This document shows, piece after piece, positions 48,241 through 60,919 of a DNA stretch of 64,000 bases. The notes below the pieces were generated by a model. It saw only the letters and a program-made list of their open reading frames with translations. It was not told where the DNA came from and did no database searches. Position 1 is the stretch's first letter; each line of letters opens with the position of its first letter. The stretch is from the NCBI GenBank assembly GCA_040954595.2, contig CM082585.2, forward strand, positions 1,302,001 through 1,366,000. The letters run 5' to 3'. A program made the position numbers and the translations under genes. Origin of the DNA: Balanoglossus misakiensis (taxonomy: Eukaryota; Hemichordata).

Positions 48241-50521
48241 TTTCTTATGCGCATAGGCCTATTACGTGCTCTGCGCCTCACAACAGAATTCGGTAAATAA
48301 ACGAGGCTGTTTGGAAGCAACCATGGACATTGTACAACTATCCGTCGATCTACAAAGTCTAGTGGAAACGTTCTTATGCGCATAGGCCTATCAATGTGTT
48401 ATGCGCATCACAACAGAAATCGGTAAATAAACGAGGCTGTATTTGGAAGCAACCATGAAATTTTACAACTATCCGTCGATCTACAGAGTCTAGTGGAAAA
48501 ATGTCTCATGCGCATAGGCCTATCATGTGTTCTGCGCCTCACAACAGAAATCGGTAAATAAACGAGGCTGTTTGGAAGCAACCATGGAAATTTTACAGCT
48601 ATCCGTCGATCTACAGAGTCTAGTGGAAAACGTTCTTATGCGCATAGGCCTATCTATGTGTTATGCGCATCACAACAGAAATCGGTAAATAAACGAGGCT
48701 GTGTTTGGAAGCAACCATGGACATTTTAGAACTATCTCTCGATCTACAGAGTCTGTAGTGGAAAACTTTCTTATGCACATATGCCTATCTATGTGTTCTG
48801 CGCCTCACAACAGAATTCGGTAAATAAACGAGGCTGTTTGGAAGCAACCATGGAAATTTTACAGCTATCCGTCGATCTACAGAGTCTAGTGGAAAACGTT
48901 ATTATGCGCATAGGCCTATATATGTGTTCTGCGCATCACAACAGAATTTTGTAAACAAACGAGGCTGTGTTTGGAAGCAACCATGGACATTTTAGAACTA
49001 TCTCTCGATCTACAGAGTCTATAGTGGAAAACTTTCTTATGCACATATGCCTATCTATGTGTTCTGCGCCTCACAACAGAATTCGGTAAATAAACGAGGC
49101 TGTTTGGAAGCAACCATGGAAATTTTACAACTATCCGTCGATCTACAGAGTCTAGTGGAAAACGTTATTATGCGCATAGGCCTATATATGTGTTCTGCGC
49201 ATCACAACAGAATTTTGTAAACAAACGAGGCTGTGTTTGGAAGCAACCATGGAAATTTTAGAACTATCTCTCGATCTACAGAGTCTAGTGGAAAACTTTA
49301 TTATGCACATATGCCTATCTATGTGTTCTGCGCATCACAACAGAAATCGGTAAATAAACGAGGCTGTTTGGAAGCAACCATGGAAATTTTACAACTATCC
49401 GTCGATCTACAGAGTCTGGTGGAAAACTTTCTTATGCGCATAGGCCTATTACGTGCTCTGCGCCTCACAACAGAATTCGGTAAATAAACGAGGCTGTTTG
49501 GAAGCAACCATGGAAATTTTAGAACTATCCGTCGATCTACAGAGTCTAGTGGAAAAATGTCTTATGCGCATAGGCCTATCATGTGTTCTGCGCCTCACAA
49601 CAGAAATCGGTAAATAAACGAGGCTGTTTGGAAGTAACCATGGAAATTGTACAACTATCCGTCGATCTAAAGAGTCTAGTGGAAAACGTTCTTATGCGCA
49701 TAGGCCTATCTATGTGTTATGCGCATCACAACAGAAATCGGTAAATAAACGAGGCTGTATTTGGAAGCAACCATGAAATTTTACAACTATCCGTCGATCT
49801 ACAGAGTCTGGTGGAAAACTTCCTTATGCGCATAGACCTATTACGTGTTCTGCGCCTCACAACAGAATTCGGTAAATAAACGAGGCTGTTTGGAAGCAAC
49901 CATGGACATTGTAGAACTATCCGTCGATCTACAAAGTCTAGTGGAAACGTTCTTATGCGCATAGGCCTATCAATGTGTTATGCGCATCACAACAGAAATC
50001 GGTAAATAAACGAGGCTGTATTTGGAAGCAACCATGAAATTTTACAACTATCCGTCGATCTACAGAGTCTAGTGGAAAAATGTCTCATGCGCATAGGCCT
50101 ATCATGTGTTCTGCGCCTCACAACAGAAATCGGTAAATAAACGAGGCTGTTTGGAAGCAACCATGGAAATTTTACAGCTATCCGTCGATCTACAGAGTCT
50201 AGTGGAAAAATGTCTCATGCGCATAGGCCTATCATGTGTTCTGCGCCTCACAACAGAAATCGGTAAATAAACGAGGCTGTTTGGAAGCAACCATGGAAAT
50301 TTTACAGCTATCCGTCGATCTACAGAGTCTAGTGGAAACGTTCTTATGCGCATAGGCCTATATATGTGTTCTGCGCATCACAACAGAATTTTGTAAACAA
50401 ACGAGGCTGTGTTTGGTAGCAACCATGGACATTTTAGAACTATCTCTCGATCTACAGAGTCTATAGTGGAAAACTTTCTTATGCACATATGCCTATCTAT
50501 GTGTTCTGCGCCTCACAACAG
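47893..50521. repeat. 2629-bp 20-mer HOR, copy 1
   Basis: The unit is 20 monomers. Frames at 48046/50675, 49233/51862, 49726/52355 and 50102/52731 all give +2629. It contains an internal 1187-bp partial repeat (48046 and 49233) and a perfect tandem duplication of one 130-bp monomer at 50051-50180 and 50181-50310. Confidence 0.93.
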
Positions 50522-53150
50522 AATTCGGTAAATAAACGAGGCTGTTTGGAAGCAACCATGGAAATTTTACAACTATCCGTCGATCTACAGAGTCTAGTGG
50601 AAAACGTTATTATGCGCATAGGCCTATATATGTGTTCTGCGCATCACAACAGAATTTTGTAAACAAACGAGGCTGTGTTTGGAAGCAACCATGGAAATTT
50701 TAGAACTATCTCTCGATCTACAGAGTCTAGTGGAAAACTTTATTATGCACATATGCCTATCTATGTGTTCTGCGCATCACAACAGAAATCGGTAAATAAA
50801 CGAGGCTGTTTGGAAGCAACCATGGAAATTTTACAACTATCCGTCGATCTACAGAGTCTGGTGGAAAACTTTCTTATGCGCATAGGCCTATTACGTGCTC
50901 TGCGCCTCACAACAGAATTCGGTAAATAAACGAGGCTGTTTGGAAGCAACCATGGACATTGTACAACTATCCGTCGATCTACAAAGTCTAGTGGAAACGT
51001 TCTTATGCGCATAGGCCTATCAATGTGTTATGCGCATCACAACAGAAATCGGTAAATAAACGAGGCTGTATTTGGAAGCAACCATGAAATTTTACAACTA
51101 TCCGTCGATCTACAGAGTCTAGTGGAAAAATGTCTCATGCGCATAGGCCTATCATGTGTTCTGCGCCTCACAACAGAAATCGGTAAATAAACGAGGCTGT
51201 TTGGAAGCAACCATGGAAATTTTACAGCTATCCGTCGATCTACAGAGTCTAGTGGAAAACGTTCTTATGCGCATAGGCCTATCTATGTGTTATGCGCATC
51301 ACAACAGAAATCGGTAAATAAACGAGGCTGTGTTTGGAAGCAACCATGGACATTTTAGAACTATCTCTCGATCTACAGAGTCTGTAGTGGAAAACTTTCT
51401 TATGCACATATGCCTATCTATGTGTTCTGCGCCTCACAACAGAATTCGGTAAATAAACGAGGCTGTTTGGAAGCAACCATGGAAATTTTACAGCTATCCG
51501 TCGATCTACAGAGTCTAGTGGAAAACGTTATTATGCGCATAGGCCTATATATGTGTTCTGCGCATCACAACAGAATTTTGTAAACAAACGAGGCTGTGTT
51601 TGGAAGCAACCATGGACATTTTAGAACTATCTCTCGATCTACAGAGTCTATAGTGGAAAACTTTCTTATGCACATATGCCTATCTATGTGTTCTGCGCCT
51701 CACAACAGAATTCGGTAAATAAACGAGGCTGTTTGGAAGCAACCATGGAAATTTTACAACTATCCGTCGATCTACAGAGTCTAGTGGAAAACGTTATTAT
51801 GCGCATAGGCCTATATATGTGTTCTGCGCATCACAACAGAATTTTGTAAACAAACGAGGCTGTGTTTGGAAGCAACCATGGAAATTTTAGAACTATCTCT
51901 CGATCTACAGAGTCTAGTGGAAAACTTTATTATGCACATATGCCTATCTATGTGTTCTGCGCATCACAACAGAAATCGGTAAATAAACGAGGCTGTTTGG
52001 AAGCAACCATGGAAATTTTACAACTATCCGTCGATCTACAGAGTCTGGTGGAAAACTTTCTTATGCGCATAGGCCTATTACGTGCTCTGCGCCTCACAAC
52101 AGAATTCGGTAAATAAACGAGGCTGTTTGGAAGCAACCATGGAAATTTTAGAACTATCCGTCGATCTACAGAGTCTAGTGGAAAAATGTCTTATGCGCAT
52201 AGGCCTATCATGTGTTCTGCGCCTCACAACAGAAATCGGTAAATAAACGAGGCTGTTTGGAAGCAACCATGGAAATTGTACAACTATCCGTCGATCTAAA
52301 GAGTCTAGTGGAAAACGTTCTTATGCGCATAGGCCTATCTATGTGTTATGCGCATCACAACAGAAATCGGTAAATAAATGAGGCTGTATTTGGAAGCAAC
52401 CATGAAATTTTACAACTATCCGTCGATCTACAGAGTCTGGTGGAAAACTTCCTTATGCGCATAGACCTATTACGTGTTCTGCGCCTCACAACAGAATTCG
52501 GTAAATAAACGAGGCTGTTTGGAAGCAACCATGGACATTGTAGAACTATCCGTCGATCTACAAAGTCTAGTGGAAACGTTCTTATGCGCATAGGCCTATC
52601 AATGTGTTATGCGCATCACAACAGAAATCGGTAAATAAACGAGGCTGTATTTGGAAGCAACCATGAAATTTTACAACTATCCGTCGATCTACAGAGTCTA
52701 GTGGAAAAATGTCTCATGCGCATAGGCCTATCATGTGTTCTGCGCCTCACAACAGAAATCGGTAAATAAACGAGGCTGTTTGGAAGCAACCATGGAAATT
52801 TTACAGCTATCCGTCGATCTACAGAGTCTAGTGGAAAAATGTCTCATGCGCATAGGCCTATCATGTGTTCTGCGCCTCACAACAGAAATCGGTAAATAAA
52901 CGAGGCTGTTTGGAAGCAACCATGGAAATTTTACAGCTATCCGTCGATCTACAGAGTCTAGTGGAAATGTTCTTATGCGCATAGGCCTATATATGTGTTC
53001 TGCGCATCACAACAGAATTTTGTAAACAAACGAGGCTGTGTTTGGTAGCAACCATGGACATTTTAGAACTATCTCTCGATCTACAGAGTCTATAGTGGAA
53101 AACTTTCTTATGCACATATGCCTATCTATGTGTTCTGCGCCTCACAACAG
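50522..53150. repeat. 2629-bp 20-mer HOR, copy 2
   Basis: Only three differences from copy 1 were seen: 49635 T against 52264 C, 49750 C against 52379 T, and 50339 C against 52968 T. Two of the three are C-to-T at a CpG in this copy. The match continues through one further L monomer, then A' follows at 53282. Confidence 0.93.
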
Positions 53151-53682
53151 AATTCGGTAAATAAACGAGGCTGTTTGGAAGCAACCATGGAAATTTTACA
53201 ACTATCCGTCGATCTACAGAGTCTAGTGGAAAACGTTATTATGCGCATAGGCCTATATATGTGTTCTGCGCATCACAACAGAATTTTGTAAACAAACGAG
53301 GCTGTGTTTGGAAGCAACCATGGACATTTTAGAACTATCTCTCGATCTACAGAGTCTATAGTGGAAAACTTTCTTATGCACATAGGCCTATCAATGTGTT
53401 CTGTGCCTCACAACAGAATTCGGTAAATAAACGAGGCTGTTTGGAAGCAACCATGGAAATTTTAGAACTATCCGTCGATCTACAGAGTCTAGTGGAAAAC
53501 GTTCTTATGCGCATAGGCCTATATATGTGTTCTGCGCATCACAACAGAATTTTGTAAACAAACGAGGCTGTGTTTGGAAGCAACCATGGAAATTTTAGAA
53601 CTATCTCTCGATGTACAGAGTCTATAGTGGAAAACTTTCTTATGCACATATGCCTATCTATGTGTTCTGCGCCTCAAAACAG
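53151..53682. repeat. L, A', B', A' linker before module P
   Basis: L 53151, A' 53282 (CCTATCAATGTG), B' 53417, and A' 53548 with CGATGTACAG. This is the same L-A'-B'-A' lead-in that precedes module P at 36345 and 40413. Confidence 0.88.
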
Positions 53683-54334
53683 AATTCCGTCAATAAACGA
53701 GGCTGTTTGGAAGCAACCATGGACATTTTAGAACTATTCGTCGATCTACGGAGTCTAGTGGAAAACTTTCTTATGCGCATAGGCATATGTATGTGTTCTA
53801 CGCATCACAACAGAATTCGGTAAATAAACGAGGCTGTTTGGAAACAACCATGGAAATTTTTGAACTATCCGTTGATCTAAAGTTGAAAAGTTTTTTATGC
53901 GCATAGGCCTATCTATGTGTTCTGCGCCTCACAACAGAAATCGGTAAATAAACGAGGCTGTTTGGAAGCAACCATGGAAATTTTACAACTATCTCTCGAT
54001 CTACAGAGTCTATAGTGGAAAACTTTCTTATTCACATATGCCTATCTATGTGTTCTGCGCCTCAAAACAGAATTCCGCAAATAAACGAGGCTGTTTGGAA
54101 GCAAACATGGAAGTTTTAGAACTATCTCTGGATCTACAGTGTATAGTGGAAAACGTTCATATGCGCACAGGCCTATCTATGTGTTCTGCGCATCACAACA
54201 GAATTTTGTAAACAATCGAGGATGTGTTTGGAAGAAATCATGGAAATTTTAGAACTATCCGTCGATCTACAGAGTCTAGTGGGAAACTTTCTTATGCGCA
54301 TAGGCATATGTATGTGTTCAGCGCATCACAACAG
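53683..54334. repeat. Module P, partial copy with P1/P2 fusion
   Basis: A 131-bp P1/P2 chimera (53683-53813; starts AATTCCGTCAAT, ends TTCTACGCATC) replaces P1 and P2. P3 53814, P4 53938, P5 54071 (private CTCTGGATC) and P6 54202 (AAGAAATCATGG) follow. Confidence 0.9.
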
Positions 54335-54989
54335 AATTTTGTAAATGAACGAGGCTGTGTTTGGAAACAACCATGGAACTTTTACAACTATCCGTCGATC
54401 TACGGAGTCTGGTGGAAAACTTTCTTATGCGCATAGGCCTATTGCGTGCTCTGCGCCTCACAACAGAATTCGGTAAATAAACGAGGCTGTTTGGAAGCAA
54501 CCATGGAAATTTTAGAACTATCCGTCGATCTACAGAGTCTAGTGGAAAAATGTCTTATGCGCATAGGCCTATCATGTGTTCTGCGCCTCACAACAGAAAT
54601 CGGTAAATAAACGAGGCTGTTTGGAAGCAACCATGGAAATTGTACAACTATCCGTCGATCTACATAGTCTAGTGGAAAACGTTCTTATGCGCATAGGCCT
54701 ATCTATGTGTTATGCGCATCACAACAGAAATCGGTAAATAAACGAGGCTGTATTTGGAAGCAACCATGAAATTTTACAACTATCCGTCGATCTACAGAGT
54801 CTGGTGGAAAACTTCCTTATGCGCATAGACCTATTACGTGTTCTGCGCCTCACAACAGAATTCGGTAAATAAACGATGCTGTTTGGAAGCAACCATGGAA
54901 ATTGTACAACTATCCGTCGATCTACAGAGTCTAGTGGAAAACGTTCTTATGCGCATAGGCCTATCTATGTGTTATGCGCATCACAACAG
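54335..54989. repeat. P7, E, F, G and H-like monomers
   Basis: The order matches the segment after P6 in the 41.6 and 43-45 kb copies. Private changes include GGAACTTTTAC and CCTATTGCGTG in P7. F has ACATAGTCTAG, a mark shared with 1.7, 7.7 and 17.8 kb. Confidence 0.83.
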
Positions 54990-55519
54990 AAATCGGTAAA
55001 TAAACGAGGTTGTGTTTGGAAGCAACCATGGACATTTTAGAACTATCTCTCGATCTACAGAGTCTATAGTGGAAAACTTTCTTATGCACATATGCCTATC
55101 TATGTGTTCTGCGCCTCACAACAGAAATCGGTAAATAAACGAGGCTGTTTAAAAGCAACCATGGAAATTTTACAGCTATCCGTCGATCTACAGAGTCTAG
55201 TGGAAACGTTCTTATGCGCATAGGCCTATATATGTGTTCTGCGCATCATAACAGAATTTTGTAAACAAACGAGGCTGTGTTTGGGAGCAACCATGGACAT
55301 TTTAGAACTATCTCTCGATCTACAGAGTCTATAGTGGAAAACTTTCTTATGCACATATGCCTATCTATGTGTTCTGCGCCTCACAACAGAAATCGGTAAA
55401 TAAACGAGGCTGTTTAAAAGCAACCATGGAAATTTTACAGCTATCCGTCGATCTACAGAGTCTAGTGGAAACGTTCTGATGCGCATAGGCCTATATATGT
55501 GTTCTGCGCATCACAACAG
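54990..55519. repeat. A-J' dimers, 265-bp period, two copies
   Basis: A-type monomers at 54990 and 55255 alternate with J' monomers (GCTGTTTAAAAGC) at 55125 and 55390, giving a 265-bp dimer. The second A has GGGAGC and the second J' has GTTCTGATGCG. A-J' pairs also occur singly at 2.1, 4.0, 8.1, 18.2 and 34.4 kb. Confidence 0.88.
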
Positions 55520-56308
55520 AATTTTGTAAACAAACGAGGCTGTGTTTGGAAGCAACCATGGACATTTTAGAACTATCTCTCGATCTATAGAGTCTATAGT
55601 GGAAAACTTTCTTATGCACATATGCCTATCAATGTGTTCTGCGCCTCACAACAGAATTCGGTAAATAAACGAGGCTGTTTGGAAGCAACCATGGAAATTT
55701 TACAACTATCCGTCGATCTACAGAGTCTAGTGGAAAACGTTATAATGCGCATAGGCCTATATATGTGTTCTGCGCATCACAACAGAATTTTGTAAACAAA
55801 CGAGGCTGTGTTTGGAAGCAACCATGGAAATTTTAGAACTATCTCTCGATCTACAGAGTCTAGTGGAAAACTTTATTATGCACATATGCCTATCTATGTG
55901 TTCTGCGCATCACAACAGAAATCGGTAAATAAACGAGGCTGTTTGGAAGCAACCATGGAAATTGTACAACTATCCGTCGATCTACAGAGTCTGGTGGAAA
56001 ACTTTCTTATGCGCATAGGCCTATTACGTGCTCTGTGCCTCACAACAGAATTCGGTAAATAAACGAGGCTGTTTGGAAGCAACCATGGAAATTTTAGAAC
56101 TATCCGTCGATCTACAGAGTCTAGTGGAAAATGTCTTATGCGCATAGGCCTATCATGTGTTCTGCGCCTCACAACAGAATTCGGTAAACAAACGAGGCTG
56201 TTTGGAAGCAACCATGGAAATTTTACAACTATCCGTCGATCTACAGAGTCTAGTGGAAAACGTTATTATGCGCATAGGCCTATATATGTGTTCTGCGCAT
56301 CACAACAG
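55520..56308. repeat. A-B-C-D-E-B hexamer
   Basis: A 55520, B 55655, C 55786, D 55919, E 56049 and B 56178. E is one base short (GGAAAATGTC for GGAAAAATGTC), giving 129 bp. The B start has AATTCGGTAAAC, a hybrid of the two junction types. The 105-codon reverse frame at 55894-56211 arises from this 1-bp loss. Confidence 0.88.
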
Positions 56309-57498
56309 AATTTTGTAAACAAACGAGGCTGTGTTTGGAAGCAACCATGGACATTTTAGAACTATCTCTCGATCTACAGAGTCTATAGTGGAAAACTTTC
56401 TTATGCACATAGGCCTATCTATGTGTTCTGCGCCTCACAACAGAAATCGGTACATAAACGAGGCTGTATTTGGAAGCAACCATGAAATTTTACAACTATC
56501 CGTCGATCTACAGAGTCTAGTGGAAAAATGTCTCATGCGCATAGGCCTATCATGTGTTCTGCGCCTCACAACAGAAATCGGTAAATAAACGAGGCTGTTT
56601 GGAAGCAACCATGGAAATTTTACAACTATCCGTCGATCTACAGAGTCTAGTGGAAAACGTTATTATGCGCATAGGCCTATATATGTGTTCTGCGCATCAC
56701 AACAGAATTTTGTAAACAAACGAGGCTGTGTTTGGAAGCAACCATGGACATTTTAGAACTATCTCTCGATCTACAGAGTCTATAGTGGAAAACTTTCTTA
56801 TGCACATAGGCCTATCTATGTGTTCTGCGCCTCACAACAGAAATCGGTAAATAAACGAGGCTGTATTTGGAAGCAACCATGAAATTTTACAACTATCCGT
56901 CGATCTACAGAGTCTAGTGGAAAAATGTCTCATGCGCATAGGCCTATCATGTGTTCTGCGCCTCACAACAGAAATCGGTAAATAAACGAGGCTGTTTGGA
57001 AGCAACCATGGAAATTTTACAACTATCCGTCGATCTACAGAGTCTAGTGGAAAACGTTATTATGCGCATAGGCCTATATATGTGTTCTGCGCATCACAAC
57101 AGAATTTTGTAAACAAACGAGGCTGTGTTTGGAAGCAACCATGGACATTTTAGAACTATCTCTCGATCTACAGAGTCTATAGTGGAAAACTTTCTTATGC
57201 ACATAGGCCTATCTATGTGTTCTGCGCCTCACAACAGAAATCGGTAAATAAACGAGGCTGTATTTGGAAGCAACCATGAAATTTTACAACTATCCGTCGA
57301 TCTACAGAGTCTAGTGGAAAAATGTCTCATGCGCATAGGCCTATCATGTGTTCTGCGCCTCACAACAGAAATCGGTAAATAAACGAGGCTGTTTAAAAGC
57401 AACCATGGAAATTTTACAGCTATCCGTCGATCTACAGAGTCTAGTAGAAACGTTATTATGCACATATGCCTATCTATGTGTTCTGCGCATCACAACAG
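56309..57498. repeat. 397-bp trimer HOR (A'-I-B), three copies
   Basis: Units start at 56309, 56706 and 57103, exactly 397 bp apart (135+131+131). The third has J'-like sequence (GTTTAAAAGC, AGTAGAAACG) in the last position and ends as a C-type 3' end. The first has GGTACATAAACG in its I monomer. A further copy stands alone at 58287-58683. Confidence 0.92.
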
Positions 57499-58286
57499 AA
57501 ATCGGTAAATAAACGAGGCTGTTTGGAAGCAACCATGGAAATTTTACAACTATCCGTCGATCTACAGAGTCTGGTGGAAAACTTTCTTATGCGCATAGGC
57601 CTATTACGTGCTCTGCGCCTCACAACAGAATTCGGTAAATAAACGAGGCTGTTTGGAAGCAACCATGGAACTTTTAGAACTATCCGTCGATCTACAGAGT
57701 CTAGTGGAAAAATGTCTTATGCGCATAGGCCTATCATGTGTTCTGCGCCTCACAACAGAAATCGGTAAATAAACGAAGCTGTTTGGAAGCAACCATGGAA
57801 ATTGTACAACTATCCGTCGATCTACAGAGTCTAGTGTAAAACGTTCTTATGCGCATAGGCCTATCTATGTGTTATGCGCATCACAACAGAAATCGGTAAA
57901 TAAACGAGGCTGTATTTGGAAGCAACCATGAAATTTTACAGCAATCCGTCGATCTACAGAGTCTAGTGGAAACGTTCTTATGCGCATAGGCCTATATATG
58001 TGTTCTGCGCATCACAACAGAATTTTGTAAACAAACGAGGCTGTGTATGGTAGCAACCATGGACATTTTAGAACTATCTCTCGATCTACAGAGTCTATAG
58101 TGGAAAACTTTCTTATGCACATATGCCTATCTATGTGTTCTGCGCCTCACAACAGAATTCGGTAAATAAACGAGGCTGTTTGGAAGCAACCATGGAAATT
58201 TTACAACTATCCGTCGATCTACAGAGTCTAGTGGAAAACGTTATTATGCGCATAGGCCTATATATGTGTTCTGCGCATCACAACAG
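57499..58286. repeat. D, E, F, G/J hybrid, K, L run
   Basis: D 57499, E 57629 (GGAACTTTTAG), F 57759 (GTGTAAAACG), then a G/J hybrid at 57890 with ACAGCAATCCG, K 58021 (GTGTATGGTAGC) and L 58156. H and I are missing. Confidence 0.86.
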
Positions 58287-58815
58287 AATTTTGTAAACAA
58301 ACGAGGCTGTGTTTGGAAGCAACCATGGACATTTTAGAACTATCTCTCGATCTACAGAGTCTATAGTGGAAAACTTTCTTATGCACATAGGCCTATCTAT
58401 GTGTTCTGCGCCTCACAACAGAAATCGGTAAATAAACGAGGCTGTATTTGGAAGCAACCATGAAATTTTACAACTATCCGTCGATCTACAGAGTCTAGTG
58501 GAAAAATGTCTCATGCGCATAGGCCTATCATGTGTTCTGCGCCTCACAACAGAAATCGGTAAATAAACGAGGCTGTTTGGAAGCAACCATGGAAATTTTA
58601 CAACTATCCGTCGATCTACAGAGTCTAGTGGAAAACGTTATTATGCGCATAGGCCTATATATGTGTTCTGCGCATCACAACAGAATTTTGTAAACAAACG
58701 AGGCTGTGTTTGGAAGCAACCATGGAAATTTTACAGCTATCCGTCGATCTACAGAGTCTAGTGGAAACGTTCTTATGCGCATAGGCCTATATATGTGTTC
58801 TGCGCATCACAACAG
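58287..58815. repeat. Separate 397-bp trimer and one C/J hybrid
   Basis: 58287-58683 is A'-I-B as in 56309-57102. 58684-58815 starts as a C-type monomer (AATTTTGTAAAC) and ends as J (TTTTACAGC, GGAAACGTTC). Confidence 0.88.
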
Positions 58816-60919
58816 AATTTTGTAAACAAACGAGGCTGTGTTTGGTAGCAACCATGGACATTTTAGAACTATCTCTCGATCTACAGAGTCTATAGTGGAA
58901 AACTTTCTTATGCACATATGCCTATCTATGTGTTCTGCGCCTCACAACAGAATTCGGTAAATAAACGAGGCTGTTTGGAAGCAACCATGGAAATTTTACA
59001 ACTATCCGTCGATCTACAGAGTCTAGTGGAAAACGTTATTATGCGCATAGGCCTATATATGTGTTCTGCGCATCACAACAGAATTTTGTAAACAAACGAG
59101 GCTGTGTTTGGAAGCAACCATGGACATTTTAGAACTATCTCTCGATCTACAGAGTCTATAGTGGAAAACTTTCTTATGCACATAGGCCTATCTATGTGTT
59201 CTGTGCCTTACAACAGAATTCGGTAAATAAACGAGGCTGTTTGGAAGCAACCATGGAAATTTTACAACTATCCGTCGATCTACAGAGTCTAGTGGAAAAC
59301 GTTCTTATGCGCATAGGCCTATATATGTGTTCTGCGCATCACAAAAGAATTTTGTAAACAAACGAGGCTGTGTTTGGAAGCAACCATGGACATTTTAGAA
59401 CTATCTCTCGATCTACAGAGTCTATAGTGGAAAACTTTCTTATGCACATATGCCTATCTATGTGTTCTGCGCCTCAAAACAGAATTCAGTAAATAAACGA
59501 GGCTGTTTGGAAGCAAACATGGCAATTTTAGAACTATCTCTCGATCTACAGAGTATAGTGGAAAACGTTCATATGCGCATAGGCCTATCTATGTGTTCTG
59601 CGCATCACAACAGAATTTTGTAAACAAACCAGGCTTTGTTTGGAAGCAACCATGGACATTTTAGAACTATTCGTCGATCTACGGAGTCTAGTGGAAAACT
59701 TTCTTATGCGCATAGGCATATGTATGTGTTCTACGCATCACAACAGAATTCGGTAAATAAACGAGGCTGTTTGGAAACAACCATGGAAATTTTAGAACTA
59801 TCCGTTGATCTAAAGTTGAAAAGTTTTTTATGCGCATAGGCCTATCTATGTGTTCTGCGCCTCACAACAGAAATCGGTAAATAAACGAGGCTGTTTGGAA
59901 GCAACCATGGAAATTTTACAACTATCTCTCGATCTACAGAGTCTATAGTGGAAAACTTTCTTATTCACATATGCCTATCTATGTGTTCTGCGCCTCAAAA
60001 CAGAATTCCGCAAATAAACGAGGCTGTTTGGAAGCAAACATGGAAGTTTTAGAACTATCTCTCGATCTACAGTGTATAGTGGAAAACGTTCATATGCGCA
60101 TAGGCCTATCTATGTGTTCTGCGCATCACAACAGAATTTTGTAAACAAACGAGGCTGTGTTTGGTAGCAACCATGGACATTTTAGAACTATCTCTCGATC
60201 TACAGAGTCTATAGTGGAAAACTTTCTTATGCACATATGCCTATCTATGTGTTCTGCGCCTCACAACAGAATTCGGTAAATAAACGAGGCTGTTTGGAAG
60301 CAACCATGGAAATTTTACAACTATCCGTCGATCTACGGAGTCTGGTGGAAAACTTTCTTATGCGCATAGGCCTATTACGTGTTCTGCGTCTCACAACAGA
60401 ATTCGGTAAATAAACGAGGCTGTTTGGAAGCAACCATGGAAATTTTAGAACTATCTCTCGATCTACAGAGTCTAGTGGAAAACGTTCTTATGCGCATAGG
60501 CCTATATATGTGTTCTGCGCATCACAACAGAATTCGTAAACAAACGAGGTTGTTTGGAAGCAACCATGGAAATTTTACAACTATCCGTCGATCTACAGAG
60601 TCTAGTGGAAAAATGTCTTATGCGCATTGGCCTATCATGTGTTCTGCGCCTCACAACAGAAATCAGTAAATAAACGAGGCTGTTTGGAAGCAACCATGGA
60701 AATTTTACAACTATCAGTCCATCTACAGAGTCTGGTGGAAAACTTTCTTATGCGCATAGGCCTATAACGTGTTCTGCGCCTAACAACAGAATTCGGTAAA
60801 TAAACGAGGCTGTTTGGAAGCAACCATGGAAATTTTACAACTATCCGTCGATCTACAGAGTCTAGTGGAAACGTTCTTATGCGCATAGGCCTATATATGT
60901 GTTCTGCGCATCACAACAG
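58816..60919. repeat. 2104-bp repeat, copy 1
   Basis: The unit starts with K (GGTAGC) and L, then A' B' A, module P1-P5 (59483-60134), K, L-like, and several D/E variants with AATTCGTAAAC, CATTGGCC, AATCAGTAAAT, CAGTCCATC and CCTATAACG. The module lacks P6. Confidence 0.9.

Noticed and set aside
42765-53150. Assembly artefact as the main explanation for near-identical large repeats
   Set aside because: It cannot be excluded without reads, but the copies carry distinct single-base differences and different flanks, which favours real duplications.
55894-56211. 105-codon reverse-strand frame as a gene
   Set aside because: It is created by a 1-bp deletion in an E monomer that joins two common short reverse frames.
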